From: Pseudoalteromonas sp. Z1A8
GTDB lineage: Bacteria; Pseudomonadota; Gammaproteobacteria; Enterobacterales; Alteromonadaceae
NCBI RefSeq assembly: GCF_011378855.1
Contig: NZ_WTLB01000016.1
Span: forward strand, 1-64,000
Direction: 5' to 3'
DNA: 64,000 nt
Positions 40,243-50,061 of the stretch are shown in pieces (position 1 is the first letter of the stretch; the number at the start of each line of letters is the position of its first letter). Below the pieces are notes generated by a model that was given only the letters and a program-made list of their open reading frames with translations, did not search any database and was not told the DNA's origin. Both the position numbers and the translations under genes were made by a program.

Positions 40243-42507
40243 ATGCTGGCTACACTGAGATCTATTGCGGAGTCTGTATCGCGACAAGCGAATTTAGACA
40301 GTGCATTAGTGTGCTTTGTGCAAATGGTTAAAGATGCCATGAAAACCCAGTGCTGCTCCATTTATTTTGCAGATTACAGCCAAGATAATTTTGTACTTAT
40401 GGCAACCGAAGGGCTAAACCCCGATGCGGTAGGTAAGTTTAGAATTGGTTTTACCGAAGGTTTAGTTGGCCTAGTAGCGCAACGCGAAGAACCTATTAAT
40501 ATTGCATTTGCTAAATCGCATCCTCGTTTTAAGCTCTCTCCTGAAGTAAACGAAGAAGGCTATAACGCTTTTTTATCTGTACCTGTCGTTCATCAAAAAA
40601 AAGTACTGGGCGTTATTGTTGTTCAACAAAAAATGGCACGGGTATTTAGTCAAGACGAAGAATCGTTTTTAATAACGCTTTCTGCCCAACTTGCCTCGCA
40701 GTTAGCTCACGCCGAGATTAAAGAAATACTACGCCAAGATGAGTCATCTCATCAAACGTCTGTTTTAAAAGGTGTATCGAGCGCGCCAGGAATAGGCATA
40801 GGACAAGCATTTGTTGTATTACCAAAACTTGATTTTAAATCTATTGAGCTTTTAAAAGACAGTGATGTCACTGAGCAGCGACGTTTATTTACTCAAGCTG
40901 TAGCTGCAACGCGCAAAGAATTTAATACCCTATCGATGACGTTAAGTGATTCTATTCCGCATGAAGCTCTTGCGGTATTTGATGTGTATCAACAACTGCT
41001 TGATGCTAAAAGCTTAGGTCATAATGTTGAAATGCAATTACAAGAAGGCTGGTGTGCTAAAAGCGCCCTAAAAATTGTAATAGAGCGTTTAATATCTCAA
41101 TTTAATGCCATGCAAGACCCTTATATAAAAGAGCGTGCTGTTGATGTTAAAGACATTGGCCTTCGTGTATTGCATCATCTTGTAAATACCGAGCACGCTG
41201 TTAAAAACTATCCACCCAATACAATTTTAATTGCTAACACTTTAACACCCGCCATGCTTGCTGAAGTGCCAAAAGGTCACTTAACTGGCGTTGTTAGTGT
41301 AAATGGCTCTGCAAATAGCCATGCGTCTATATTAACGCGTGCGATGGGTATTCCTGCTATTTGGGGTATAGAGGATTTACCCTTACTGCAGTTTAATGGC
41401 AAGCCGATGATTTTAGATGCATTTGCTGGGCGTTTATATATATCGCCTTCACAAATGCTGATGGACGAATACACAGAGTTACAGCATCAAGATAACCTAC
41501 TAAATAACCGCTTTTTAGCAGAGCAAGATTCAGAATCAATTACGCTTGACGGTGAGCATGTTAGCTTATTATTAAACGCAGGCCTTGAGCTTAATACTGA
41601 GCAAAGTAGCGCGCATATTTGTGACGGTGTGGGGCTTTATCGAACCGAAGCGTGGTTTATGCAAAAGGGTCAGTTTCCTTCGCAAGCAGAGCAAGAAAAC
41701 TGGTACCGAGAAGTACTAACTAGCTATCATCCCAACCCAGTGGTTATGCGTACATTGGATATTGGGGGCGATAAGGTACTTGATTACTTTAATATTACTG
41801 AAGAAAACCCATTTTTAGGTTGGCGTGGTATACGCATTAGCCTTGATCATCCAGAGTTATTTTTAGACCAACTAAAAGCGATGCTTAAAGCAAATATTGG
41901 TTTGGGTAATTTAAAAATAATGCTCCCTATGATCAGTGGCACTGAAGAAGTTGATGAGTCACTTGCGTTATTTGAGCAGGCTTATTTTGAGTTAAGTGAA
42001 AAATACCCAGAGCAAACCATAGAAAGACCTGATATAGGAATAATGCTAGAAGTACCTTCAAGTGTATTTATGCTTCCAGAGTGGTCAAAAAAAGTCGATT
42101 TTTGCTCAGTAGGTAGTAACGATTTAACACAGTATTTATTAGCAGTAGACAGAGCTAACGCACGTGTAGCCGAACTTTTTAATCCTTATCACCCTGGTGT
42201 ACTAAGAGTACTAAATAAAGTGGCGCACGAATGTGAGCAATATGAACTGCCATTTAGTTTGTGTGGTGAACTAGGCGGCGATCCTGAAGGGGCTATTTTA
42301 CTTATTGCCATGGGTTACAGACGCCTCAGTATGAACTTATCATCGCTTAATAAAGTAAAGTGGGTACTTAGGCGTTTAAATGTCAGTGACATGGAACAAC
42401 TACTAAGTGAATGTTTAGCGCAATCGACAGCTAAACAAGTACTACGTTTAACGCGAAGCTTTATGCTAGAGCATAAATTAGGTGATTTGTTTTACACCCC
42501 AAAATAA
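40243..42507 (+). CDS. ptsP: PTS enzyme I-Ntr (GAF-domain phosphoenolpyruvate-protein phosphotransferase)
   Basis: A 754-aa cytosolic kinase starting the nitrogen PTS cascade (PtsP-NPr-EIIA-Ntr). A GAF sensor spans about 15-160. The phospho-His lies in GSANSHASILTRAMGIPAIWG (His about 358). The PEP-binding barrel includes GLYRTEAWFM, RTLDIGGDK and FCSVGSNDLTQYLLAVDR. The AGGAG ribosome-binding site is strong. Confidence 0.96.
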   Translation: MLATLRSIAESVSRQANLDSALVCFVQMVKDAMKTQCCSIYFADYSQDNFVLMATEGLNPDAVGKFRIGFTEGLVGLVAQREEPINIAFAKSHPRFKLSPEVNEEGYNAFLSVPVVHQKKVLGVIVVQQKMARVFSQDEESFLITLSAQLASQLAHAEIKEILRQDESSHQTSVLKGVSSAPGIGIGQAFVVLPKLDFKSIELLKDSDVTEQRRLFTQAVAATRKEFNTLSMTLSDSIPHEALAVFDVYQQLLDAKSLGHNVEMQLQEGWCAKSALKIVIERLISQFNAMQDPYIKERAVDVKDIGLRVLHHLVNTEHAVKNYPPNTILIANTLTPAMLAEVPKGHLTGVVSVNGSANSHASILTRAMGIPAIWGIEDLPLLQFNGKPMILDAFAGRLYISPSQMLMDEYTELQHQDNLLNNRFLAEQDSESITLDGEHVSLLLNAGLELNTEQSSAHICDGVGLYRTEAWFMQKGQFPSQAEQENWYREVLTSYHPNPVVMRTLDIGGDKVLDYFNITEENPFLGWRGIRISLDHPELFLDQLKAMLKANIGLGNLKIMLPMISGTEEVDESLALFEQAYFELSEKYPEQTIERPDIGIMLEVPSSVFMLPEWSKKVDFCSVGSNDLTQYLLAVDRANARVAELFNPYHPGVLRVLNKVAHECEQYELPFSLCGELGGDPEGAILLIAMGYRRLSMNLSSLNKVKWVLRRLNVSDMEQLLSECLAQSTAKQVLRLTRSFMLEHKLGDLFYTPK

Positions 42508-42596
42508 GCTTGTACACCTAATTAATTGCAATACACAGATGCTATTAGTTTTATAATCCTTTAATATATAAACCTTCAAAGGTACTTGAGATTACT

Positions 42597-43406
42597 ATGT
42601 ATGACTTAGGTTTGTTAGTCGCAAGCTGCGCACTACTAGGCTGTATTGTTGGGTTTTTAGCTGGATTACTAGGCATTGGCGGTGGTTTAATTATCGTCCC
42701 AGTACTCAGCACTCTGCTACTTTCATTTAATATAACCTCAGCGGATCATGTATTAGTAATCGCTATTGCAACTTCGCTTGCTTCTATTTTATTTACTTCA
42801 ACGTCTTCAGCGCTGGCTCATCATAAAAATGATAATGTGCCTTGGGCAATCGCCCCTTGGGTTATGTCGGGTGTGGCTTTAGGTGCACTTATTAGTGGCT
42901 TTGCAGCAAGTTTAATCCCTGAACAAATATTACGTACAGTGTTTGCTATAAGTGTTGTATTTATTGCAGCAAGAATGGTGCTCTCCGCGCGTAATAAACC
43001 GATGTCAGAAAAACCGTTACCGGCAGGTCCTATTTTAGGGGGCGTTTCTGCAATAATGGGCGGGTTATCAGGTTTAATAGGGATTGGCGGCGGAGCTTTA
43101 ATAGTACCGATGCTTAATTATTTTTCGGTTGATATAAAAAAAGCAATTGGCTGCGCGGCGGCGTGCGGAATTGTTATTGCATTATTTGGCTCTATTGGTT
43201 ACATCAGCGCAGGCTGGCAGGTTACCGATTTAGAGCATGGTTTTGCTGGGTTTGTTTATTTACCTGCGTTATTTGGAATTGTTATTACCTCGTGGTTTGT
43301 TGCGCCTATTGGCGCCAAAGCAACTCACTACTTACCTGTTAATACAATTAAGAAAGTTTTCGCGGTGCTGCTTGTAGTTATCGCAATTAAAATGGTTTTT
43401 AGCTAA
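42597..43406 (+). CDS. TSUP (TauE/SafE) family membrane permease
   Basis: A 269-aa protein with about eight membrane helices in two homologous halves, each opening with the family glycine motif ([19 protein letters not shown] near 20-38; [19 protein letters not shown] near 155-173). The family exports or imports sulfite, sulfoacetate or related anions; the substrate here is unknown. It sits between ptsP and lgt, an insertion relative to E. coli. Confidence 0.9.
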   Translation: MYDLGLLVASCALLGCIVGFLAGLLGIGGGLIIVPVLSTLLLSFNITSADHVLVIAIATSLASILFTSTSSALAHHKNDNVPWAIAPWVMSGVALGALISGFAASLIPEQILRTVFAISVVFIAARMVLSARNKPMSEKPLPAGPILGGVSAIMGGLSGLIGIGGGALIVPMLNYFSVDIKKAIGCAAACGIVIALFGSIGYISAGWQVTDLEHGFAGFVYLPALFGIVITSWFVAPIGAKATHYLPVNTIKKVFAVLLVVIAIKMVFS

Positions 43407-43419
43407 AGGTTTATTTTTT

Positions 43420-44223
43420 ATGGCACTTGAATTCCCTCAAATTGATCCAATTATTTTTTCTGTTGGACCGCTAAGCGTACGTTGGTATGGCTTAATGTAC
43501 TTAATTGGTTTTGCATTTGCGATGTGGTTTGCTAATCGCCAAGCATCAAAGCCAAATTCGGGTTGGACTAAAGACCAAGTAAGCGATTTACTGTTTTACG
43601 GCATGTTAGGGGTAATACTAGGCGGACGTATTGGCTACGTATTGTTTTATCAGTTTAGTTACTTTATAGAAAACCCATTGTATTTATTTAGAATAGATCA
43701 GGGTGGTATGTCGTTTCATGGTGGAACGCTGGGCGTTATAACCGCCGTCGCAATTTTTTCGTGGACGCGTAAAAAGTCACTGCTTCAAGTGGGCGATTTT
43801 GTTGCTCCGCTTGTGCCTGTTGGCTTATTAGCTGGGCGTATTGGTAACTTTATTAATGGCGAATTATGGGGTCGAGTTACCGACGTGCCATGGGCAATGG
43901 TATTTCCAACGGGTGGTCCGCTTGCGCGTCACCCATCGCAGTTATACGAAGCATTTTTTGAAGGCTTAGTGCTGTTTTTAATCCTGCAATGGTTTATTAA
44001 AAAACCGCGTCCAGCTGGCAGCGTAGCCGGTGTGTTTTTATTAGGTTACGGCGTGTTTAGATTCTGTATTGAATATTTCCGCCAACCCGATGCACAACTA
44101 GGTTTATTTGCCGACTTTATTTCAATGGGGCAAATACTTTCACTTCCTATGATAGTGGGTGGTTTAGGTTTATTAATTTGGGCATATAAGCAACCACAAC
44201 ACGTTAAAACAGCTAAGGCATAA
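43420..44223 (+). CDS. lgt: Prolipoprotein diacylglyceryl transferase
   Basis: A 267-aa inner-membrane enzyme adding diacylglycerol to the lipobox cysteine, essential for the lipoproteins encoded nearby. About seven membrane helices. The family signature [14 protein letters not shown] is near 140-153, and HGGTLGV near 103. Confidence 0.97.
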   Translation: MALEFPQIDPIIFSVGPLSVRWYGLMYLIGFAFAMWFANRQASKPNSGWTKDQVSDLLFYGMLGVILGGRIGYVLFYQFSYFIENPLYLFRIDQGGMSFHGGTLGVITAVAIFSWTRKKSLLQVGDFVAPLVPVGLLAGRIGNFINGELWGRVTDVPWAMVFPTGGPLARHPSQLYEAFFEGLVLFLILQWFIKKPRPAGSVAGVFLLGYGVFRFCIEYFRQPDAQLGLFADFISMGQILSLPMIVGGLGLLIWAYKQPQHVKTAKA

Positions 44224-44233
44224 TAAGAAAAGC

Positions 44234-45085
44234 ATGAAACAATATTTAAAATTATGTCAGCGTATTGTTGACGAAGGTCAGTGGGTCGAAAACAAACGTA
44301 CAGGTACGCGTTGTTTAACCGTTATTAATGCCGATTTAGAATACGATGTGGCTAATAATAAGTTTCCGATGATCACTACGCGTAAAAGTTACTACAAAGC
44401 AGCGATTGCTGAGCTACTAGGATATTTACGCGGTTACGACAGCGCTGAGCAGTTTCGTGAAATTGGCTGTAAAACATGGGATGCTAACGCGAACGATAAC
44501 AAGGCATGGCTTAATAATCCTAACCGTAAAGGTGAGGATGACATGGGGCGTGTTTATGGCGTACAAGGCCGTGGTTGGCAACGACCAGATGGCTCAACGC
44601 TTGATCAGCTTTCCAAAGTTATTAATAACTTAAAAAATGGCATAGATGACCGTGGTGAAATAATCACGTTTTATAACCCAGGCGAATTTGAGCTTGGTTG
44701 TTTGCGCCCGTGCATGCATACACACACTTTCTCCTTACTTGGTGATACGCTATATTTAACGTCATACCAGCGAAGCTGTGATGTACCGCTCGGCCTTAAT
44801 TTCAATCAAATTCAGTGTTTTGTGTTGCTTGCGTTAGTGGCTCAAATTACCGGCCACAAAGCGGGTAAGGCGTATCATAAAATTGCTAATGCACATATAT
44901 ACGAAAACCAACTTGAGCTAATGCGAGACGTGCAGTTAACGCGTGAGCCATTTGCATCACCTCAGTTAAAAATTAATCCAAAAATTAAATCATTAGAAGA
45001 CATAGAAACGTGGGTAACACGAGACGACTTTGAAGTAACAGGCTATCAATGTCATGAAGCGATTCAATATCCATTTTCAGTATAA
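44234..45085 (+). CDS. thyA: Thymidylate synthase
   Basis: A 283-aa enzyme making dTMP from dUMP with methylene-tetrahydrofolate. The catalytic Cys is in LRPCMH (about 159) and the phosphate-binding [14 protein letters not shown] region is intact. It is longer than E. coli ThyA (264 aa) and has a diverged segment after the catalytic Cys, resembling the form I recall from Vibrio and relatives. It lies 10 bp after lgt. Confidence 0.96.
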   Translation: MKQYLKLCQRIVDEGQWVENKRTGTRCLTVINADLEYDVANNKFPMITTRKSYYKAAIAELLGYLRGYDSAEQFREIGCKTWDANANDNKAWLNNPNRKGEDDMGRVYGVQGRGWQRPDGSTLDQLSKVINNLKNGIDDRGEIITFYNPGEFELGCLRPCMHTHTFSLLGDTLYLTSYQRSCDVPLGLNFNQIQCFVLLALVAQITGHKAGKAYHKIANAHIYENQLELMRDVQLTREPFASPQLKINPKIKSLEDIETWVTRDDFEVTGYQCHEAIQYPFSV

Positions 45086-45108
45086 TAAAAGATTAAGGAA
45101 AACATAAA

Positions 45109-45987
45109 ATGAAAGCAGTGATCCCAGTAGCGGGCCTTGGTACTCGTATGTTACCAGCCACTAAAGCAATTCCTAAAGAAATGCTTCCAGTGGTAGACCG
45201 TCCTTTAATTCAATATGTAGTAAACGAAGCTGTTGCTGCAGGAATTAAAGAAATAGTGTTAGTAACGCACTCAAGTAAAAATTCAATCGAAAATCACTTC
45301 GATACAAGTTTTGAACTAGAAGCTACTTTAGAAAAGCGTGTTAAGCGGCAACTACTTGCCGAAGTGCAAGCAATCTGCCCTAAAGATGTAACCATTATTC
45401 ACGTACGCCAAGGTGAAGCAAAAGGCTTAGGCCATGCTATTAGTTGTGCTGCGCCTATTATTGGTAACGAACCGTTTGTAGTTATTTTACCAGATGTAAT
45501 TATTGATGATGTAGAGAGCGATCTTAAAAAAGATAACTTAGCAGAAATGATCGCTAATTTTGAGAAAACCAAGCACAGCCAAATTATGGTAGAACCAGTA
45601 CCAATGGCGCAAGTGAACCAGTTTGGTGTGGTTGATTTAGGTGATGTTGACTTAAAGCAAGGTGAAAGCTCGCCAATTATTAATATGGTAGAAAAGCCGC
45701 CAATAGATGAAGCACCATCAAACTTAGCGGTAGTGGGTCGATACGTATTAAGCGAAAATATCTGGCCGTTACTTGCAAAAACTCCGCAAGGTGCAGGCGA
45801 CGAAATTCAATTAACTGACGCAATTGCGATGTTAATGGAACACGAAAAAGTAGACGCATACGCTATAAAAGGCCGAAGCCACGATTGTGGAAGTAAAATT
45901 GGCTACTTAAAAGCAACGATTGAATTTGCACTACGCCGTGATGAATTTGCCGATGAATTAAAATCATTTATCAAAAAACTGATTTAA
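45109..45987 (+). CDS. galU: UTP-glucose-1-phosphate uridylyltransferase
   Basis: A 292-aa nucleotidyltransferase making UDP-glucose for LPS, capsule and trehalose pathways. Motifs: the N-terminal [20 protein letters not shown], the DVIIDD metal site, the VEKP segment and [20 protein letters not shown] precedes the ATG. Confidence 0.97.
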   Translation: MKAVIPVAGLGTRMLPATKAIPKEMLPVVDRPLIQYVVNEAVAAGIKEIVLVTHSSKNSIENHFDTSFELEATLEKRVKRQLLAEVQAICPKDVTIIHVRQGEAKGLGHAISCAAPIIGNEPFVVILPDVIIDDVESDLKKDNLAEMIANFEKTKHSQIMVEPVPMAQVNQFGVVDLGDVDLKQGESSPIINMVEKPPIDEAPSNLAVVGRYVLSENIWPLLAKTPQGAGDEIQLTDAIAMLMEHEKVDAYAIKGRSHDCGSKIGYLKATIEFALRRDEFADELKSFIKKLI

Positions 45988-46007
45988 CAGTTAACGCAAA
46001 ACATGAA

Positions 46008-46032
46008 AGGCGCCTATAGGCGTCTTTTTTTA
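46008..46032 (+). terminator. Terminator of galU
   Basis: AGGCGCC and GGCGTCT pair (one wobble) around TATA and run into seven Ts, 20 bp after the stop. Confidence 0.85.
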
Positions 46033-46224
46033 TGAGTTTTATCAGGGCCTGTTTATCTTTCGAGGTTAAATTTTCAGCAGGCTGTTTGGTATTTAGGCAA
46101 GGCAGAGCCTATGTAGTGTGGTTATTCCCCATAAATAGGCGATAACGTAGCATAAATGCCAAACATGCGCTGCCCGAAGGGTTCTGCCTCGGGGCAATTT
46201 ACTCTTTGTTGCCTACATGGATGT

Positions 46225-47626
46225 CATAGGTAAGATCTTAAGAAATTGAGTTGAAGCTCAATTCATGATCAAATGGTTGTTACCACACAAACCACAGAAT
46301 CAAGAAAAGAGCTTCAAATGAATGCTAACATTTTTATTAATAAGTTAAAAAGTATCCTAAGTGAAAAAAAACTGAACCGACTTGGTAAACAAGTAGCATT
46401 TACTAAAAGAGAAAGAAATATTACCGCATTTCATATGGTTGTTAGTCTTGTTGCTGCGCTTGGGGATAAAAAAACGGCCTATTTATCCGAAATATTAAGA
46501 GTTTATAATCAGCTAACAGGGCAGTCTATTAAGTATAAGCCTTTTCATAACCAGTTAGTTAAACCTGAACTAGCTGAACTAATGCGAGAGGTAACAAATA
46601 GAGTTTTTAATTGTTGGATAAATGATGCGCTTAAGTACACGAAAAAAGATTTGTTCAAGTTTGAGAATATTTTAATTCAGGACGGTAGCTCTATTATGCT
46701 TCATCGTTCTTTAAAAGATGTTTTTCCTGGGCGATTTTCAAATACGTGTCCAGCAGCGATTGAATTGCATGCTACTTTAAATTTAACGCAAGGTTGCTTT
46801 GAAAAAGCAGGTATAACACCAGACAGTTACTCTGAACGTGAAGAACTTCCAACATTTAAAGAGTTGAAAGGACAGTTGTTACTTGCTGATAGAGGGTATT
46901 ATTCAGGTAGTTATATTCATGAATTAGATAAAGCAGGAGGATTTTACGTATTAAGAGCGAAGGGATTAAAAGCAGTCAGAGTACATAATGCTTTTAAGCA
47001 AAATGGACAGGAATTAACAGGAAGTCATTCCCCAAAGTTATGTGAATTACTCCCCGAATTACCTAAAAATGATCTTATTGATATGAATGTTAGCATAAAA
47101 AACAAGCTTACAAGAGTCGTTGGGTATTGGTCAAAAAAAGAAAAACAATATACATTTTTAGTCACTAATTTATCTATTGATGAATTTACAGCGACGGAAA
47201 TAGGCAAATTATATAGGTTACGCTGGCAGGTTGAATTACTTTTTAAGGAGTGTAAGTCTTATAATAATTTACGCGGCTTTCAAACATCAAACGCAACCTT
47301 ACAAGAGGCGCTAATTTATGTAAGTTTAATAGTAACCACGCTTAAAAGGTTTTTAACTGGCTGTATTGAAAAGATATTTAAAACTGAAATGTCTACAATG
47401 ACAGTAGCAAAAACAACGGGTGTTTGGTGGATTGGCATATTAACAGCGATTATTAGGAAGCATAGGAAAGGGTTGTTAAATGCAGTTAATGGAGCATTTG
47501 ACTTTCTGAGGAAAAATGCAGCTAGGGCGCACCCCAAACGCGATCGAAAAACAGGAGTATTTCAATATGGGGTAGAGCCAAATTTTTAAGGCTGTATTTA
47601 ATATTTTTCTTAAGTACCTACCTATG
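46225..47626 (+). mobile_element. IS4-family insertion sequence, 1402 bp
   Basis: The left end CATAGGTAAGATCTTAAG and the reverse complement of the right end CATAGGTAGGTACTTAAG match at 15 of these 18 bases and continue with AAA. The element is flanked on both sides by the direct repeat ACATGGATGT (46215-46224 and 47627-47636), a 10-bp target duplication consistent with the IS4 family. The single transposase gene is intact, so the copy may be active. Confidence 0.9.
46273..47589 (+). CDS. IS4-family transposase
   Basis: A 438-aa DDE transposase. The acidic residues appear in IQDGSS (about 137) and LLADRGYYSG (about 202), and the third is in the YREK motif: YRLRWQVELLFKECK matches Y-x2-R-x3-E-x6-K exactly (about 314-328). 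The reading frame is uninterrupted. An alternative start is the ATG at 46318, which has AAGAG upstream. It fills nearly all of the insertion sequence. Confidence 0.93.
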   Translation: MVVTTQTTESRKELQMNANIFINKLKSILSEKKLNRLGKQVAFTKRERNITAFHMVVSLVAALGDKKTAYLSEILRVYNQLTGQSIKYKPFHNQLVKPELAELMREVTNRVFNCWINDALKYTKKDLFKFENILIQDGSSIMLHRSLKDVFPGRFSNTCPAAIELHATLNLTQGCFEKAGITPDSYSEREELPTFKELKGQLLLADRGYYSGSYIHELDKAGGFYVLRAKGLKAVRVHNAFKQNGQELTGSHSPKLCELLPELPKNDLIDMNVSIKNKLTRVVGYWSKKEKQYTFLVTNLSIDEFTATEIGKLYRLRWQVELLFKECKSYNNLRGFQTSNATLQEALIYVSLIVTTLKRFLTGCIEKIFKTEMSTMTVAKTTGVWWIGILTAIIRKHRKGLLNAVNGAFDFLRKNAARAHPKRDRKTGVFQYGVEPNF

Positions 47627-47859
47627 ACATGGATGTAGATAAGGGGCGTGAGCAGGACGCGGAAGCTTTACTCGGTTTTTACTTAGCCCACTAGGTTACA
47701 AACCTCGCGCCGCGATTAAATGGCCCCGAGATTGAACAAATTTTAATCCTGAAAGGTCAACAGGCCCTAGATTAAAGTAAGGACGGGGCCACTCGAAAAA
47801 TAAAAGTTTTTAAGTCATTACAGACATATTGTTATTTATGTTGTAAAGTTTGTGTTAAC

Positions 47860-47875
47860 TGGCATTGAATTTGTA
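47860..47875 (+). promoter_or_regulatory. Possible sigma-54 promoter of the lipoprotein cluster
   Basis: TGGCAT-N5-TTGTA fits the -24/-12 layout (TGGCAC-N5-TTGCA), with the -24 GG intact but GT instead of GC at -12. Weak alone. Support comes from a better match before the third gene of the cluster and several in the flagellar block. Confidence 0.35.
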
Positions 47876-47906
47876 TTAAAGAATGCTCTCAAGGAAGGGG
47901 TGGAGT

Positions 47907-47954
47907 ATGCAACGATGTGTTTTACAAAACACTGACATGCATGCGAAGAGCTAA
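47907..47954 (+). CDS. Possible 15-residue leader peptide
   Basis: ATG to TAA encoding MQRCVLQNTDMHAKS, directly after a very purine-rich AAGGAAGGGGTGGAG site stronger than that of the genes downstream. It lies in the leader of the lipoprotein cluster and overlaps a perfect GTGTTTT/AAAACAC hairpin. It could be a regulatory leader ORF or chance. Confidence 0.3.
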   Translation: MQRCVLQNTDMHAKS

Positions 47955-48052
47955 GTTTTATAGCTCACAGCTTAAATAAAGTTAAACGCTTTCTTGTGAG
48001 AATGTTTAACTGAAATGTAGTGAAAAAACACTGCTTTCAGGATAACTAATAC

Positions 48053-48736
48053 ATGTTTAAATATAAAAAAAATAACATAGGGCTTTTACTCAGTTTACTA
48101 ATGCTTGTTTTTGGTACAGCATGCAGCGTCTCGCCTGAAATAAAAACTATTGATGAACAACCTCAAAGTAACTCGCCTGATTACGTCTCAATTACAGCCT
48201 TGGAGCTTGCTCAGCTAAAAGATGCCGCAATGCAGTGGCAACAAGCCCGTGAAGGCATAGAGCGAATCTTAAGGTTAGAAAAAGAAATAACTTACCTCGT
48301 AAATCATATTGATATTATAAACAGCAAAGCTATTGCGCAGTCTAATCAAGGGTATAGCAGCAAGTCAGTACGTTCACCACGAAACACTCGTAATGTTAAA
48401 CCACGCCAACAAGTTAAACAAAACGACAGTAATAAAAAACAAGCTGTAAAATTAAATACACCTAAACATGTATTTGCTTTGCAGGTAGCTTCGGTTGACT
48501 CAGAGCAAGGTGTGGCTAAAGCATGGCAAGAACTAAATACTAAAGCAGCGCCGTTGTTTAGAGACAAAATATTGACGAATGTAGAAACCGCTAAAATAAA
48601 CGACAAAATGTTTTACAGGCTAAAGCTTGGTTCTTACCAAAACTTTAAAAATGCAAAAGCAGACTGCGCCGTATTCAAGCTTTATAAACTCGATTGCATA
48701 GTAAGTAACTATACCGATAAGCCTATAAAGCTGTAG
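48053..48736 (+). CDS. Lipoprotein with SPOR-like C-terminal domain
   Basis: A 227-aa exported protein with a hydrophobic leader and a somewhat weak lipobox (FGTAC, Cys about 24). A helical stretch (about 50-85) and a basic linker (about 95-130) come next. The C-terminal FALQVASVDSEQGVAKAW to YRLKLGSYQNFKNAKADC part (about 142-225) resembles a peptidoglycan-binding SPOR fold. It is paralogous to the next gene. The role is unknown; an envelope or flagellum-associated one is inferred from context. Confidence 0.8.
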   Translation: MFKYKKNNIGLLLSLLMLVFGTACSVSPEIKTIDEQPQSNSPDYVSITALELAQLKDAAMQWQQAREGIERILRLEKEITYLVNHIDIINSKAIAQSNQGYSSKSVRSPRNTRNVKPRQQVKQNDSNKKQAVKLNTPKHVFALQVASVDSEQGVAKAWQELNTKAAPLFRDKILTNVETAKINDKMFYRLKLGSYQNFKNAKADCAVFKLYKLDCIVSNYTDKPIKL

Positions 48737-48814
48737 TTAAAATAGAAACTTGCTTAAAATATATTTATCCATAAAATATATTCTTCATAATTTAACTCGC
48801 TTTTGGAAAAGTAA

Positions 48815-49399
48815 ATGCTTTTAAAACCGATATTTAAAAGCATAGTGCTATTAACGGTACTTGCTTTAGCTGCATGTAACTCACCCCAGCAAGTTAAAAC
48901 GACTCAAACCAACCCGCAATCGATTCTTATTGAGAAGTCTGATTTGGAGCTGCTTAAAGTTTCGGTCGCACAGTGGGAAAGCTCTCAACCTAAAGTAGAG
49001 CAGCTACTAAAGTTAGAAAATAAATTAACGCAGCTTGCTACTAATCTAAAACAGCTAAATGAGTTTGATGTTCTAAATACTCCTGTAAATGATGTAGTTA
49101 ATAACGAGAGTGTATTAAAAAACCACTCGGTATTGTTTGCTTTGCAAATTGCCGCTTTTAAAAATAAAAATGCATTACAAAAGAAGCTCAGCGAATTCCA
49201 AGAAAAAATACCACAAAATATTATCTCACCCACTGAGGTAAATGTAGAAACCGTAAGAGTTAATAACACAACTTTTTATCGATTGAAGTTAGGTGCTTAT
49301 AGCAATTCAGCGGATGCTAAAAGTGATTGTTTAGCCCTTATAAAGCAAAAAGTAGCATGTTTTGTTAGCTATTACGTTCAACAACCTTACAAACAGTAA
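48815..49399 (+). CDS. Lipoprotein with SPOR-like C-terminal domain, paralogue
   Basis: A 194-aa lipoprotein with a clear lipobox LAAC (Cys about 21). A predicted helix (about 45-78) precedes the SPOR-like region FALQIAAFKNKNALQKKL to YRLKLGAYSNSADAKSDC (about 107-190). The layout matches the preceding gene, including the motif SDLELLKVSVAQWE versus TALELAQLKDAAMQWQ, so the pair arose by duplication. Confidence 0.82.
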   Translation: MLLKPIFKSIVLLTVLALAACNSPQQVKTTQTNPQSILIEKSDLELLKVSVAQWESSQPKVEQLLKLENKLTQLATNLKQLNEFDVLNTPVNDVVNNESVLKNHSVLFALQIAAFKNKNALQKKLSEFQEKIPQNIISPTEVNVETVRVNNTTFYRLKLGAYSNSADAKSDCLALIKQKVACFVSYYVQQPYKQ

Positions 49400-49404
49400 T
49401 CTTT

Positions 49405-49420
49405 AGGCATAATAATTGCT
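49405..49420 (+). promoter_or_regulatory. Sigma-54-like promoter of the FlgO-like genes
   Basis: AGGCAT-N5-TTGCT, with GG and GC at the exact -24/-12 spacing; only the first and sixth bases leave the TGGCAC-N5-TTGCW consensus. The predicted start would be near 49432, upstream of the ATG at 49455. Confidence 0.55.
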
Positions 49421-49454
49421 TTAACTCTTATATATTTAAAAGAGGATGGCAACT

Positions 49455-50048
49455 ATGCGCCTGTTATTGCCCTTATTATTTGTAAACCTAGCAGCTTGTA
49501 GTTTAACGCCTCAACCCGAGCCGAGTGTCAGTACTAATGCTCCCAAAGCAGCTATGGCAGCCTACACAGTAAGTGATTACGTTAATAACTTAACAGCCCA
49601 ACTTAATAATCTTCAAGGGCCGCTAAGTAGAAATGCACGCATTGGTGTAAGTAGCTTTTTTCTTGCCGATAAGATCGACTCAAAACTAATGACAGAGCAA
49701 GGTTCTGGTTTAAGCCAACAGATCCAAGAAAGTCTTTTAACTCAAATGACCCAACTGGGATATAACACCGTTGAATATAGATTGGGAAACAGCTTAAACT
49801 TATCAGAACATGCCGACAGTATACTTAGTCGTGATTTAAATAAATTACGCGCTCGTCAGAATATTGACTTAATTATTACCGGCACAGTAACCCGTCAGCA
49901 ACACGCTTATATTGTAAATGCGCGTTTGATAAATATTAATAATAAACAAGTTTTGTCTGCCGGCAGTACAGAGATCCCAATTAATGTAATGTGGGGTAAT
50001 GAAAAAATACAGCAACGCGACGGCTACTTATACCGCAGCGAATACTAA
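49455..50048 (+). CDS. FlgO-family lipoprotein 1
   Basis: A 197-aa lipoprotein with lipobox LAAC (Cys about 15). The FlgO-like domain spans about 40-185 (DYVNNLTAQL, IGVSSFFLAD, SGLSQQIQESLLTQMTQLGY, SILSRDLNKLRARQNIDLII, GTVTRQQHAYIVNARLI). FlgO is an outer-membrane lipoprotein needed for stable polar flagella in Vibrio. The ATG at 49455 is chosen because AGAGG sits nine bases upstream. The end overlaps only the unused extension of the next frame. Confidence 0.85.
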   Translation: MRLLLPLLFVNLAACSLTPQPEPSVSTNAPKAAMAAYTVSDYVNNLTAQLNNLQGPLSRNARIGVSSFFLADKIDSKLMTEQGSGLSQQIQESLLTQMTQLGYNTVEYRLGNSLNLSEHADSILSRDLNKLRARQNIDLIITGTVTRQQHAYIVNARLININNKQVLSAGSTEIPINVMWGNEKIQQRDGYLYRSEY

Positions 50049-50061
50049 CCAGGAGCACAAA

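Larger units (their letters stand above)
46044..47768. mobile_element. MITE-like element (~313 bp) interrupted by an insertion sequence
   Basis: The outer ends are inverted repeats beginning AGGGCCTGTT, followed by matching CTTTC and TTAAA blocks. Removing the 1402-bp IS and one 10-bp target copy leaves about 313 bp, with further internal inverted repeats (for example CTCGGGGC near 46188 with its complement near 47717-47730). It has no coding capacity of its own and behaves like a non-autonomous repeat into which the IS jumped. Confidence 0.75.
47590..48052. other. 463-bp region: IS end, MITE right half and lipoprotein-operon leader
   Basis: Up to 47768 this is mobile-element DNA. From 47769 it is the leader of the lipoprotein genes, with a sigma-54-like motif (47860-47875), a tiny ORF (47907-47954) and the palindrome GTGTTTTACAAAACAC (47917-47932), which lies inside that ORF. 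Confidence 0.55.
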
